64,000 bases of DNA from Archangiaceae bacterium (GTDB lineage: Bacteria > Myxococcota > Myxococcia > Myxococcales > Myxococcaceae), in the NCBI GenBank assembly GCA_016714225.1, contig JADJNS010000038.1, positions 36,122 to 100,121 on the forward strand, read 5' to 3'. Positions 1 through 12,387 of this stretch are shown here, piece by piece. A program made the translations under genes and the position numbers. Numbering within the stretch: position 1 is the first letter of the stretch; each line of letters starts with the position of its first letter. The notes under the pieces were generated by a model that saw only the letters and a program-made list of their open reading frames with translations, was not told where the DNA came from and ran no database searches.

Positions 1-79
1 AGAAAAAAAGTCACAAAGCGCGCCCTGGCCGTCTACCGCCGCGACCGGATTTCCAAGGTTCTCGGAAGGGATTCGCACC

Positions 80-2101
80 ATGCGTCATTTCACCTGTCTT
101 CTGGCAGTCTTCGGCGCCCTCGCGGCGTGCTCGCCGCCGATGGGCCCGCTCGATGCGGGCGGCCAGCCGGGCGACTCGGGCCTGCCCGACGCCGGGGCCC
201 CGGCCGACGCCGGCGAGAGCGTCGACGCGGGCGCCACGCCCCCCACGCTCGGCTGGCGCAAGGTCGACGAGGCGCCGCCGTCGCGCAGCACCCACGTGGC
301 CTTCTATTGGCCGCCGGCGAAGAGCGTGCTGGTGTTTTCGGGCAACCACGTGACCGGCCCGATTCACGACGCCTGGGCGTGGGACGGCAGGGGCTGGCAG
401 AGCCGCCCGCTGGCGACCGACGAGTACCCCGAGCGCAAGAACCCCGGCGTCGCGGTCGACGCGGCCGGCGGGCGGGTGTTCGTCTTCGGCGGCACCTGGT
501 CGGGCTACACCTCGACGGGCCAGTACCTGGTGCGGGTGATGAACGACCTGCAGGTGTTCGACGGCACGGGGTGGAAGAAGGTCGACGCGGCGGGAGCGCC
601 CGCGGCGCGCGGTGGCGACGCCGCCGTCTACGACGCGGCCCGCGGCAAGCTGATGGTGTTCGGCGGCAGCGACAGCGGAGTGGCCTTCGACGACACGTGG
701 ACCTTCGACGGCACCACCTGGGCGCAGGTGGCCACCGGCACGGCGGCGCACCCCTCGGCCCGCGTCAACGCCCGCATGGCGTACGACCCCGAGCGGCAGC
801 GCGTGGTGCTCTTCTCGGGCCAGGGCATCGGAGCGGGCGGCGCACCCGTCAACCTCGACGACACCTGGGAGTGGGACGGCACCGCGTGGCACGAGATGAC
901 GGGGCTGACCCCGCGGCCCGAGGGGCGCGGCATGCACGTGCTGCAGTGGGACCCGCTGCGTCACAAGGTGATGCTGGTGGGCGGCGCCCGGCACTTTCCC
1001 CCGCTGCCGTCGGGCAGCGCGTTCGCCGACCAGTGGGAGTGGGACGGCACCCAGTGGGCGCAGCTGCGCCCGCCGGGCGCGCTGCCACCGGCGCGCACCG
1101 CCACCACCCTCGCGTTCGCCGCTGACCGCAACGTGATGGTGATGTACGGCGGCTTCGACGAGGTCGACCTCGCCGACGTCTGGGAGTGGGACGGCCAGCA
1201 GTGGGCCGAGCGCACCACGCTGCCGGTGCCTCGCTCGGACTTCGCGTTCGCCCAGCCGCGGGCGGCAGAGGGGCTCTTGTTCGGAGGCTACTTCGCCGGC
1301 GGCGGCAGCTACGCGGGCGACACCTGGCGCTTCAAAGACGGCGGCTGGCGGCGGGTGACCGGCGTCGCGCCTCCGCCGCGCTCGGCGGCGGTGCTGGCGT
1401 TTCACGGCGATGACGCGGTGCTCTTCGGCGGCATGGGCAAGCAGGGCAGCTCGAACGTGCTGCGCGGCGACATGTGGACGCTGAAGGCCGGTGAGAGCGA
1501 CTGGCGCCAGGTCACCTCGGGGCTGCCGCCGGCGCGCCGCAGCGCGGCGATGGGGTACGACCCCGAGCGCGGCCTCACCGTGTTGTTCGGTGGGCGCGGG
1601 GTGAGCGCCGGCATGGCCGACACCTGGGTGTGGGACGGCACGTCGTGGGCGGCGGTCGCGACCGCGGTTGCTCCGCCGGCGCGCTGGGCCGCGAGGCTGG
1701 TGTTCGACCCCAAGCGGCGGCAGCTGGTGCTCGCCGGCGGCCAGCTCGATGACCGCTCGCTGCCCAACGACACCTGGGCCTTCGACGGCACGAAGTGGTC
1801 GAAGCTCGAGGGGCTGACCGCTGCGCCGGTCGCCCGCATCTTCGGGGGCACGGTGTTCGACGCGTTCGGGCGGCTGCTGGCGTGGGGCGGCTACGACGGC
1901 ACCAACCTGTACGGCGACGTCGGCGTGCGCGAAGGGGCCAGCTGGGCGCAGGTCGATTCAGGCCCCTCGCCGCGGCTCGACGGCGCCCTCATCGACCTGG
2001 GCGGCACCTGGCGCACGCTGTTCGGCGCCGAGACCGACTTCACCAGCCGGTGGGAAGACCGCGCCGACACCTGGGAGCTCGCGCCCACGCCCGGCGGGTG
2101 A
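80..2101 (+). CDS. Kelch-repeat lipoprotein
   Basis: Secreted or surface lipoprotein of 673 aa with no predicted enzymatic role. A hydrophobic signal ends in a lipobox (Leu-Ala-Ala-Cys, Cys17). A low-complexity Asp-Ala-Gly linker follows to about residue 55, typical of myxobacterial exported proteins. The rest is about eleven kelch/galactose-oxidase-like blades. Each carries an FGG strand and a D(T/V)W-x-(W/F)-DG-x-x-W signature (for example DDTWEWDGTAW), so a beta-propeller is expected. The ATG has a GGAAGGGA Shine-Dalgarno upstream. It converges on the glycosidase at 2123. Propellers of this type usually bind protein or carbohydrate; the ligand cannot be read from sequence. Confidence 0.85.
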   Translation: MRHFTCLLAVFGALAACSPPMGPLDAGGQPGDSGLPDAGAPADAGESVDAGATPPTLGWRKVDEAPPSRSTHVAFYWPPAKSVLVFSGNHVTGPIHDAWAWDGRGWQSRPLATDEYPERKNPGVAVDAAGGRVFVFGGTWSGYTSTGQYLVRVMNDLQVFDGTGWKKVDAAGAPAARGGDAAVYDAARGKLMVFGGSDSGVAFDDTWTFDGTTWAQVATGTAAHPSARVNARMAYDPERQRVVLFSGQGIGAGGAPVNLDDTWEWDGTAWHEMTGLTPRPEGRGMHVLQWDPLRHKVMLVGGARHFPPLPSGSAFADQWEWDGTQWAQLRPPGALPPARTATTLAFAADRNVMVMYGGFDEVDLADVWEWDGQQWAERTTLPVPRSDFAFAQPRAAEGLLFGGYFAGGGSYAGDTWRFKDGGWRRVTGVAPPPRSAAVLAFHGDDAVLFGGMGKQGSSNVLRGDMWTLKAGESDWRQVTSGLPPARRSAAMGYDPERGLTVLFGGRGVSAGMADTWVWDGTSWAAVATAVAPPARWAARLVFDPKRRQLVLAGGQLDDRSLPNDTWAFDGTKWSKLEGLTAAPVARIFGGTVFDAFGRLLAWGGYDGTNLYGDVGVREGASWAQVDSGPSPRLDGALIDLGGTWRTLFGAETDFTSRWEDRADTWELAPTPGG

Positions 2102-2122
2102 GCGCTTGGGCGGCCCGCGCCC

Positions 2123-4780
<2,658 letters not shown>

Positions 4781-4972
4781 GGGCGGGGGAGGCTACTTCG
4801 GGGTGCAGGTGCCGGGTGGGGTCGGGTTCGGGCGCTGCTGCCTGTCGTACGCAGCAGCCACCTCGCGAGCGCGACGTCGATGCGCCATCGGCGTCGGAGG
4901 TGACTTCAAGCGCTCATACTGATTTGGTTTTTTAGAGGGTTGAGTGGCGGCGTTCTTGCTGAGTGCTCTGCC

Positions 4973-5909
4973 ATGCGCCCCCGCCCGACCCTCGCTCGCG
5001 TCGTGCTGCTCGGCTGCCTGATGGCAGCGAGCAGCGCCTTCGCCTCGCAGGTGCTGCTGCTCGACACCACTTACACCCATACCTCGGACAACCGCGGCGT
5101 CGGTCTCGGCATCCAGGAGAGCTTGAAGGGCTCGCACGCGCAGTTCGCGTTCACCCCGCAGCAGCCCTCGAACTGGGTCACGCCCGACAACTACCGCGAC
5201 GGCAAGCTCTACATGCTGGTCGACGTGTTCTCGAAGCCCAGCACGCTGATGATGCACGTCGCAGCCTGCTTCATTCAGAGCAGCTACACCTGCGACGGCA
5301 GCATCGCCTTCGACAAGCCCGGCAGCTACATCACCGTCGTCGTCGCCGCCCACCGGCTACCAGTTCAGCCAGGTCGATTGGACGCGCAAGTTCAACTCCA
5401 TCACCATCATCATGCGCGACCCCAACAACAAGAAGATCGACCTCGGGCAGGGGTTTCTCGACGAGCCCGACTACTCGAAGCTCACCCCGATGACCCTGCG
5501 GGTGCGCATCTACGCCGTGTCGGTGGGCTCGACCTGGGTGCCGCCCGTCGCCCCCGACGCCGGCACCGTCACCCCCGACGCGGGGCACGACGCCGGCTCG
5601 TTCGTCGACGCCGGCCGCCCCGACGCAGGCCGCCCCGATGCCGGGCCGGTCGATGCGGGGGCCATCGACTCGGGCAGCCCCGGCGGCCCTGAAGACGCCG
5701 GCCCGCCCGATGCCGGCGAGGTCGAAAACACCGGCAGCACCACCGGCGAGCCCCTCGACGCCGGCTCGATGATGACGCACGTCGACCCCCCCGACCCGAT
5801 GGAGCCCGGCGGCGTGACCCTGGGCGGCTGCTCGTCTTCCATGGCCGGTGCGGCGATCGCCTTTTCGCTGCTGCTTCCCGCGCTGCGTCGGCGTCGCCGC
5901 ACGCGGTAA
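4973..5909 (+). CDS. MYXO-CTERM exported protein, frameshifted
   Basis: Begins with a clear signal peptide (cleavage after about residue 22, AFA-SQ), then about 100 residues of unknown beta-rich domain. Between about 5335 and 5352 the frame changes. Upstream codons read ...YITVVVAA; the sensible continuation (TGYQFSQVDW, then SITIIMRDPNNKK) is in another frame, and removing one C at about 5350 joins them. The C-terminal half has a long Pro-Asp-Ala-Gly linker and ends with a MYXO-CTERM-type signal: Gly-Gly-Cys, a hydrophobic helix and five arginines. Both halves are coherent, so one original gene is likely; the break may be a sequence error or a genuine mutation. The function of the N-terminal domain is not recognised. 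The next gene starts 11 bp downstream. Confidence 0.7.
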
Positions 5910-5920
5910 GCTCTGCCGCA

Positions 5921-6478
5921 ATGTCGAGCGCTGTACTGCTGCTTCTCCTGTCGGCCACCGAGCTCGAAAAAGCGAAGACGGCCTACCAGCTGGGCCGCTT
6001 CTCCGAGGTGATTCCCGCCATCGACCGCGCGCTCGAGGGCGCGCTCGAGCCGGCCGACCGCGTGCTCGCCTTCGAGCTCAAGGCCAAGACCCAGGTCGCC
6101 TTCAGCGACTTCGGCGGCGCGGTGAACACCTTTCGCCAGCTGCTCGAGCTCGACCCCGACTACGACCTCGCCCCGACCGAAGCGCCCAAGCTGCGCTCGG
6201 TGCTCGACCACGCTCGTCAGCTGCAGCGCGAGCGAGAGAAGCCCGCGCCCAAAGTGCCGCCGGCCCCGGTGCTCACTCCGCAGGCTCAGCCGCCGCCGCC
6301 CGAGCCTGCCGCCGCCGCCGGGGTGGCCGAGCCCGCGCCGGCGTCGACTCCGCTCTACCAGCGCTGGTGGGTGTGGGCGGCGGTCGGCGTGGTGGTCGCG
6401 GGCAGCGCCACCGCGGTCGCCGTCGCCGTGGCTCCGCACGCGCCGCGCGCCAACCTGGGGGCGCTGGAGCTCAAGTGA
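5921..6478 (+). CDS. TPR-like protein with C-terminal membrane helix
   Basis: Protein of 185 aa. The first 100 residues look like tetratricopeptide helices (ELEKAKTAYQLGRFSEVIPAI, then a second repeat around FGGAVNTFRQLLELDPDYD). A Pro/Ala-rich linker follows, then one membrane-spanning helix near residues 145-168 (WWVWAAVGVVVAGSATAVAV) and a short tail. This layout is common in myxobacterial signalling loci and suggests a membrane-anchored scaffold. The stop codon overlaps the GTG of the FHA-sigma54 activator by 3 bp, so the two are probably translated together and act together. No enzymatic motif is seen. Confidence 0.75.
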   Translation: MSSAVLLLLLSATELEKAKTAYQLGRFSEVIPAIDRALEGALEPADRVLAFELKAKTQVAFSDFGGAVNTFRQLLELDPDYDLAPTEAPKLRSVLDHARQLQREREKPAPKVPPAPVLTPQAQPPPPEPAAAAGVAEPAPASTPLYQRWWVWAAVGVVVAGSATAVAVAVAPHAPRANLGALELK

Positions 6479-7794
6479 GCCACGCTCCGACCGATGCGCT
6501 GCCCAAGCCGGGCGGCGCTCCGCTGCGGCTCAAGCTGCTGGTGGTCTCAGGCCCCGACTTCGGCGCCGAGCTGCAGCTCGAGCAGGGCACCTACCGGGTG
6601 GGCAAGGAGCCCGGCGTCGACCTGCGCCTGACGGACCCCGCGGTCTCGCGCACCCACCTGGTGATCGAGGTGCTGCCGCACGCGATTCGGGTCAGCGACA
6701 ACCAGTCGACCAACGGCGCCACGTACCAGGGGCAGCGCTTCACCTCGCTCGAGCTCACCCCGCCCGCGGTGGTGCGCATCGGCAAGACCGACTTGAAGCT
6801 GGTGCCGGCGGAAGAGGGCGTCAGGCCGGTGCCCCCCTCAGAGCAGGAGCACTTCGGCAGCCTGCTGGGCAAGAGCCTGGTGATGCGCCAGCTGTTCGGG
6901 CTCTTGAAGCGCGTGGCCGAGAACGACATGCCGGTGCTGATCGTCGGAGAGACCGGCACCGGCAAAGAGCTCTGCGCCCAGGCGGTGCACCAGGCCAGCG
7001 CGCGCGCCCAGGGCCCGTTCGTGGTCTGCGACGTCGCGGCGCTGACGCCGAACCTCGCCGAGTCCGAGCTGTTCGGGCACGTCAAGGGCGCGTTCACCGG
7101 CGCCGACGCACCGCGCGCCGGCGTGTTCGAGCGCGCGCACGACGGCACCCTGTTTCTCGACGAGATCGGCGAGCTGCCGCTCGAGCTGCAGCCGCGCCTC
7201 TTGCGCGCCCTCGAGGCCCGCAGCATCAAGCGCGTCGGCGGCAACCAGCCCCACACCTTCAACACCCGGGTGCTCGCTGCCACCCACCGCGACCTGCTCG
7301 CCGAAGTGCGGGCGGGGCGCTTTCGCGAAGACCTCTACCACCGGCTCGCGGTGCTCAAGGTGGCGCTGCCGCCGCTGCGCGAGCGCGTCGAAGACCTGCC
7401 GCTGCTCATCGACGACTGCCTCTCGCAGCTGCAGATGCCCAAAGACGCGCTGTCGGCGAACACCCGCGCGATGTTCGCCGGGTACGGCTGGCCGGGAAAC
7501 GTGCGCGAGCTGAAGAACGCCATCTCGCGCGCGGTGAGCCTGGGCGTGGGGCTAGAGCCCGAGGCGTCGACGAGCGCTCCGCGGCCCTCTGCGCCAGCCG
7601 GCGCAGTGACCTCGGCGGTGCCGTTCAAAGACGCGAAAGACGGGCTGGTGGCCGCGTTCGAGCGCGACTACCTGAAGCACCTGCTCGAGGCGCACCAGGG
7701 CAACATCACCCACGCCTCGAAGGCCGCCGGCATCACCCGCGTGTACCTGCAGCGGCTCTTGAAGAAGCACGCGCTGGTCGCCGACTCCGAGTGA
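6475..7794 (+). CDS. FHA-domain sigma-54-dependent activator
   Basis: Enhancer-binding protein of 439 aa. An N-terminal FHA domain (about 18-110, GTYRVGKEPGVDLRL and SRTHL) should bind phosphothreonine, so activity is probably set by a Ser/Thr kinase rather than a histidine kinase. The AAA+ sigma-54 domain (about 128-350) has Walker A GETGTGKE, the sigma-54 loop GAFTGA and Walker B GTLFLDEIGE. A Fis-type helix-turn-helix closes the protein (NITHASKAAGITRVYLQRL). The GTG start at 6475 overlaps the preceding stop; this places the FHA domain at the very N-terminus as expected. Longer upstream reading of the same frame runs antisense-like through the previous gene and is not used. The 3' end overlaps the convergent gene by 62 bp. 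Confidence 0.9.
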   Translation: MSHAPTDALPKPGGAPLRLKLLVVSGPDFGAELQLEQGTYRVGKEPGVDLRLTDPAVSRTHLVIEVLPHAIRVSDNQSTNGATYQGQRFTSLELTPPAVVRIGKTDLKLVPAEEGVRPVPPSEQEHFGSLLGKSLVMRQLFGLLKRVAENDMPVLIVGETGTGKELCAQAVHQASARAQGPFVVCDVAALTPNLAESELFGHVKGAFTGADAPRAGVFERAHDGTLFLDEIGELPLELQPRLLRALEARSIKRVGGNQPHTFNTRVLAATHRDLLAEVRAGRFREDLYHRLAVLKVALPPLRERVEDLPLLIDDCLSQLQMPKDALSANTRAMFAGYGWPGNVRELKNAISRAVSLGVGLEPEASTSAPRPSAPAGAVTSAVPFKDAKDGLVAAFERDYLKHLLEAHQGNITHASKAAGITRVYLQRLLKKHALVADSE

Positions 7795-9118
7795 GCCACA
7801 GCGCCAGCGCCGCGAAGAGCGCGGGCGCGCTGCTGCAGCCCGAGGTCGGGTCGACCACCACCGTGGCGCGCGCCGGCGCCGAGGTGCGGCCCAGCTCGTC
7901 GCTCACCGAGAGCTCGAACACGTAGGTGCCCGGCTCGGTGAGGGTGAGCGCCTGCGTGGCGCCGCCGGGGTCGAGCCGAACGCCGGTGGGGCCCTCGGGC
8001 TGGAACCAGTGGTAGCCACCGCCCGCGCCCACCGACGCCGAGCCGTCGAACGAGACCCGCGCGCCCGAGACCACCTTCTGCATCGCGGGCTCGAGGCGGG
8101 CGATGGGGCCGCTCTGGCTCACGCCGAGGCTGGCGACGCGGGTGAGAAAGTCGTCGTGCGAGGCGCGCACCACCGCGGTGCCCACGCCGGTCGACTGCAG
8201 CCAGGCGCGCGCGTGCGTAGCGCCGGCGGGTATCACCACCTCGCTCGCGCGGGTGGTGCACTGCGCATCGGAGTACCAGCTCGCCGCGACGCCGGTGACC
8301 GAGAGCGACGCGCGCACGTCGTAGGGGGCGGCGGCCGACGTGCCGGCCGAGCTCGAGAGGGTGAGTGAGAGCGGGGCGCAGCCGCCCATCCACGTGCTGC
8401 CGGCGTCGGCGAAGGCGAGGGTGCTGGCCGGTGCTCCGTTGGTGACGCGGAAGTCGTCGAAGTCGATGCTGCCCTTGAAGCTGCGATCGTCGGCCCAGCC
8501 TTGACCGAGGCCGAGGCTGGTCAGGCCCGAAGCGCCGCTGGTATCGAAGCGATCGTTGAGCACCGAGGTGCCGTCGATGAACATGCGCCGGTTCGAGGTC
8601 GACGAGGCGCCCACGTCAGACACCGTGTACTCGAACAGGTGCCACTGCCCGCCGCTCAGGTCGGCGGTGGTCGACACCTGCGAGTAGCCGCCGTCGGGCA
8701 GGTGGGCTCCCACGTCGACTCTGGCGCCCGGGTAGAAGAGCTTCGGGTCCTGCCGGAGCATGCCCACGAACACCAGGTTGCCGGCCGCGGTGGTGGGGGT
8801 GACCCGGATCCAGAAACGAATCGCGAGCAGCGACCCGGCGTCGACGTTCACCCGCACCCGCGCCGAGGTGACGTTGCCGTAGGTGGTGACGCCCTCGTTG
8901 TCGAGCATGCGCAGGCCGAAGGCACCGCGGTGGGCCGCCTCGGCGCTGGTGTTGGTGCTGGTGTTGGCGACCCCGTCGTGCACCGCCCACACCCCCGGCG
9001 GAGACTGATCGGGCGTGAGCGTGCCGGTCTCGAAGTCGTCGCCGAACAGGCGCGTCTGGGCGACCGCGGTCGAGGCGAAGAAGAGCAGGCAGATGGAGAC
9101 GGACCGCACGAAGGGCAC
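7733..9118 (-). CDS. Lectin-like MYXO-CTERM exported protein
   Basis: Exported protein of 461 aa. The GTG start at 9118 gives a good signal peptide (SVSICLLFFASTAVA). Residues 23-230 resemble a concanavalin/laminin-G-like jelly roll (DDFETGTL; RMFIDGTSVL; IDFDDFRV), a fold that commonly binds glycans. A PKD/Ig-like stretch follows (FDGSASVGAGGGYHWF, then GTYVFELSVSDELGR). The end carries Gly-Cys-Ser-Ser, a hydrophobic helix and Arg residues, matching a MYXO-CTERM sorting tail. It is predicted to be surface-displayed; the ligand is unknown. The last 62 bp overlap the convergent activator gene. Confidence 0.8.
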   Translation of the reverse strand: MPFVRSVSICLLFFASTAVAQTRLFGDDFETGTLTPDQSPPGVWAVHDGVANTSTNTSAEAAHRGAFGLRMLDNEGVTTYGNVTSARVRVNVDAGSLLAIRFWIRVTPTTAAGNLVFVGMLRQDPKLFYPGARVDVGAHLPDGGYSQVSTTADLSGGQWHLFEYTVSDVGASSTSNRRMFIDGTSVLNDRFDTSGASGLTSLGLGQGWADDRSFKGSIDFDDFRVTNGAPASTLAFADAGSTWMGGCAPLSLTLSSSAGTSAAAPYDVRASLSVTGVAASWYSDAQCTTRASEVVIPAGATHARAWLQSTGVGTAVVRASHDDFLTRVASLGVSQSGPIARLEPAMQKVVSGARVSFDGSASVGAGGGYHWFQPEGPTGVRLDPGGATQALTLTEPGTYVFELSVSDELGRTSAPARATVVVDPTSGCSSAPALFAALALWLTRSRRPARASSRAAAGTRG

Positions 9119-9180
9119 CGAGTCTACACCGCGTACGCGTAGGGCTTCTCGAGCACCCGACCCGACCGCGCCCTCATTCC

Positions 9181-10473
9181 CTACGCCTTGAGCGCGGCGA
9201 TCGGCCCGGTGCACAGCGCCGGGTCGCCGAACTTCGCGATGGGGTAGCCCATCGCCTCGGCGATCGAGAGCAGCAGGTTGTTGTGCGCGACGCCCGAGAA
9301 CTGGTTGCGCTGGCCGAGCTTGAAGTAGCCGCCGCAGCTGCCGGCGAGCACGTAGGGCATGTCGGTTCGCTGGTGGCTGGCGCCGTTCGACTGCTCGTGG
9401 GCCCAGAGCAGGCAGCTGTTGTCGAGCAGCGTCTTGCCGCCGCCCTCCTGAATCTTCTCGAGCTTGTCGGCCAGGTAGAAGAACTGCTGGGCGAACCAGT
9501 TCTCGATCTGCACCAGCCAGCCCAGCCGGGTGGCCTCGGGCGCGTCGACGCCCTCCGAGTTGTGCGAGATGCCGTGGTGGGTGCCGTTGATGCCCAGCCA
9601 GTGAGGCACGAAGCGCCCGTCGGACCACATGGTCACCACCCGGGTCGCGTCGCAGGCGAAGGCGGCGGCGATCACGTCCATGTGCAGCTTCATCAGTTGG
9701 GGGGCGTTGTCGTTGGTGTTGGTCGCCACCGCGGTGCCCTGGGTGGGCTTCACGCACGACGACGCGGGCACCGAGTCGAGCTCGCGCTCGAGCTGGCGAA
9801 TCGAGGTGAGGTGCGCGTCGAGCTTGGGGCGCTCTTCGGCGCCGACGGCGCACGACAGCTTCTTCAGCTCGGCGGTGGCCGAGTCGAGCACGCTCTGGCG
9901 ATCGGCGCGCAGCCGCGCCATCACGGTGGGGTCGGTGCCGGTGACCTGGGCGAACACGCGGTTGAACGCCGCGTACGGGCTGCGCTCGGGGTACAGCGGC
10001 AGGCCCGGCCCGCGCGACGACACGCTCGACGAGCCGATCACCGCCAGCTGCAGCGAGGGAATGCGGGTCGCGGTGCCCAGCTTGTTGGCGATGTACTGGT
10101 CGACCGAGATGTCGGAGACGCTGATGTCGCTGTAGGTGGTGCCGGTGGGCTGGTGCCCGGTGAGCATGTTGTTGCAGTCGGGCAGGTGGTCGATCGGCAC
10201 CGGCGCGTGGCTCGCCGACGCGATGTTGATGCCGCGCATCACGTTGAGCTTCGCCTGCAGCGGCTGCAGCGGCTTCAAGATCTCGCCGTAGGTGGTGCCG
10301 CCGCCCGCCGGCCAGAAGCTGTTCATCACCGTGCCGTTGGGCGTGGCGAACACGAACAGCCGGCGCACAGCGGCCATGGTCTGGCCGCGCGCCTCGAGCT
10401 GGCGAATGAACGGCAGCGCCAACCCGGCGGCGGCGCCTCTGAGCAGCGAGCGGCGCGAGGTGCGAAACGTCAT
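9181..10473 (-). CDS. DUF1552 protein, Tat-exported
   Basis: Protein of 430 aa matching the DUF1552 family. The start at 10473 yields a twin-arginine-like signal (TSRRSLLRGAAAGLALP), implying export as a folded protein. Family-typical stretches include FVFATPNGTVMNSFWP, NVMRGINIASASHAPVPIDH and LLDNSCLLWAHEQSNG. The biochemical role of DUF1552 is not established; it resembles the DUF1501 sulfatase-like proteins of Planctomycetes. Its start overlaps the DUF1592 stop by 4 bp (ATGA), so the pair is translationally coupled, as is common for DUF1592/DUF1552 pairs. Confidence 0.85.
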   Translation of the reverse strand: MTFRTSRRSLLRGAAAGLALPFIRQLEARGQTMAAVRRLFVFATPNGTVMNSFWPAGGGTTYGEILKPLQPLQAKLNVMRGINIASASHAPVPIDHLPDCNNMLTGHQPTGTTYSDISVSDISVDQYIANKLGTATRIPSLQLAVIGSSSVSSRGPGLPLYPERSPYAAFNRVFAQVTGTDPTVMARLRADRQSVLDSATAELKKLSCAVGAEERPKLDAHLTSIRQLERELDSVPASSCVKPTQGTAVATNTNDNAPQLMKLHMDVIAAAFACDATRVVTMWSDGRFVPHWLGINGTHHGISHNSEGVDAPEATRLGWLVQIENWFAQQFFYLADKLEKIQEGGGKTLLDNSCLLWAHEQSNGASHQRTDMPYVLAGSCGGYFKLGQRNQFSGVAHNNLLLSIAEAMGYPIAKFGDPALCTGPIAALKA

Positions 10474-12230
10474 GGGCAGGCTCCGGGAGCAGTGGGGAGG
10501 GTGCGGTAACGAAACGCGTCGGACTGCACGACCGAGACCAGCAGCGCGTTCAGGTCGCCGCCGGTGTCGCCGAAGGTCTTGGCGAGCGACTGCACCGAGC
10601 ACGACTCGTCGCCGGCGATGGGGTGGCCCACCGCGTAGGCGAGCGACTGCTCGGTGACGCACGACTGCACCCGGCTCGAGCTGGCGAGCTTCTGTTCGAG
10701 CGCGATCGCGCCGTCGAAGGTACCGGTGACCTCACCCGCCGAGTTGATCGCGCCGGTGGCGTCGATGGGCTTGCCGTTCTCGGTGTCGCGCCACGCGCCG
10801 ATGGGGTCGAAGTGCTCGAAGCCCAGGCCGATCGGGTCCATCAGCATGTGGCAGCTTCGGCAGTACGGGTCGCTGCTGTGGGCGGCGTAGCGCTCGCGCG
10901 TGGTCATGCCCGGGCTGGGGGTGGGCGGCGCGGCCATCACGTCGGGCGGCGGCGGCGGCATCTCGGTGCACAGAAAGCGCTCGCGAATCAAGAGCCCGCG
11001 GTGCACCGGCGAGGTCTGATCGGCGTGGGCGCGCAGCGCGAGCATCGAGGCGTGGGTGAGCAGGCCGCCGCGCTTGATGCCGTCGAGCGGCACCTTCTGC
11101 AGCGCGGTGCCGGTGACTGCGGGCAGGCCGTACAGCTTGGCCAGCCCCGAGCCCACGAAGGTGTACTTCGCGGTGAGCAGGGTCGAGAGCTTCGCGTCGT
11201 CCTTCCACAGCACCTCGCTGATGAACGCGTCGGACTCTTGGCCCATCTCGGTGCGCAGCGCGGGCGTGTAGGCGGGGTAGAGCGCGGTGTTCTTCTCGAG
11301 CTCGGGCAGCTTGTTGAGCTCGAGCCACTGCCGGTAGAAGTCGAGCTGCGCGGGGTGGCTCACCGCGGTGAGCGCCACCATGCGGCGCGCCTGGGTGGCG
11401 ATGCCCTCGGGAGTGTCGAGCTGGCCCAGGCCGGCCGCGGCGAGCAGCGCGTCGTCGGGCATGGTGTTCCACAGGAAGTACGAGAGGCGCGAGGCGATCT
11501 CGTAGCCGGTGAGCGCCACCGACTTGCCGTCGGGGCTCAGGCGGGTGGGGTCGCCCTGCTCGATGTGGTTCAAGAAGTGCGGCGAGATGAGCAGCGCTTC
11601 GATCACCAGCGCCAGGCCCTGCGCGAAGGTGCGGGCGCGGTCGGTGCGCGCGGTGCTGTAGATGGCGAACAGCCCGTCGAGCTCGGCGCTCGACAGCGGG
11701 CGGCGGTACGCGCGCGGCGCCAGCTGCTCGATGAGCTTCCGCGCGCAGGCCGCCTCGCCGCTCGAGGGCGTGCAGGGCAGCAGCGCGGTGAGGCGGGTCG
11801 AGGTGGTGGCGGCGGTGGCCAGCGCCTCAGCGGCGTCGAAGTACTGGTGCAGGCTCAGGTCGGAGATCGGCGCGCCGGCGTTGTTGGCGAACAGGCCCAG
11901 CCGCCCGTCTTGCAGGAAGCCCTGGCTCGGCACCGCGGTCTCTTTGAGCAGGTCGCGAACGGTGTGGTCGTACTCGGCGCGGGTCAGCCGGCGCAGCGGC
12001 GCCTTGCCGCCCACCACCAGGTCTTTGCACTTGTCGACCACCGGCGGAGTGACCGGGTCGGCGGTGCCGCCGCCGGTGCCGCCGGGGGGCGTGCCGGGGT
12101 CGTGGGGGCCCACGCCGACGGTCTGCCCGGGGCCGTCGGGGCGCGGGAGCGCGATCACCCCATCGCACCCCGAGACGGTCGCCCCGAGCAGCGCGATCAT
12201 CAACCGGCGGGTCGCTCGCTGTGAGATCAT
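10470..12230 (-). CDS. DUF1592/DUF1588/DUF1585 lipoprotein
   Basis: Protein of 586 aa with a lipobox (LLGATVSGC), a Pro/Gly-rich linker and a planctomycete-type multi-DUF architecture: DUF1595/DUF1592 helices (residues about 150-370, ending with FYRQWLELNKLPELE), DUF1588 with a CxxCH motif (YCRSCHMLMDPIGLGFEHFDP) and C-terminal DUF1585. CxxCH suggests covalent haem or metal binding, though haem attachment is not proven in this family. The ATG at 12230 is preferred over a TTG 18 bp upstream. It is first in a two-gene unit with the DUF1552 gene. It diverges from the kinase at 12388 over about 157 bp. Confidence 0.85.
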   Translation of the reverse strand: MISQRATRRLMIALLGATVSGCDGVIALPRPDGPGQTVGVGPHDPGTPPGGTGGGTADPVTPPVVDKCKDLVVGGKAPLRRLTRAEYDHTVRDLLKETAVPSQGFLQDGRLGLFANNAGAPISDLSLHQYFDAAEALATAATTSTRLTALLPCTPSSGEAACARKLIEQLAPRAYRRPLSSAELDGLFAIYSTARTDRARTFAQGLALVIEALLISPHFLNHIEQGDPTRLSPDGKSVALTGYEIASRLSYFLWNTMPDDALLAAAGLGQLDTPEGIATQARRMVALTAVSHPAQLDFYRQWLELNKLPELEKNTALYPAYTPALRTEMGQESDAFISEVLWKDDAKLSTLLTAKYTFVGSGLAKLYGLPAVTGTALQKVPLDGIKRGGLLTHASMLALRAHADQTSPVHRGLLIRERFLCTEMPPPPPDVMAAPPTPSPGMTTRERYAAHSSDPYCRSCHMLMDPIGLGFEHFDPIGAWRDTENGKPIDATGAINSAGEVTGTFDGAIALEQKLASSSRVQSCVTEQSLAYAVGHPIAGDESCSVQSLAKTFGDTGGDLNALLVSVVQSDAFRYRTLPTAPGACP

Positions 12231-12387
12231 TCGGCGCGGCTCGAGCAACGCCCGTGCCTGGGGTTTGCCTCGTCAACCCGGGTGGTTGCAGCACCCTCGG
12301 GCAGCCGTGCACCGCATAGTGGAGTGGCGCGCTGCCTACAGTCGTATGCGTCGCCGCTGTAGGACCCGGTGGTAAGTATCGGCGAGT

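Noticed and set aside
11..1405. Long Arg-rich open frame opposite the kelch gene
   Set aside because: Antisense shadow typical of high-GC codon use; the same effect explains most other long opposite-strand frames here, such as those under gltB and the TPR kinases.
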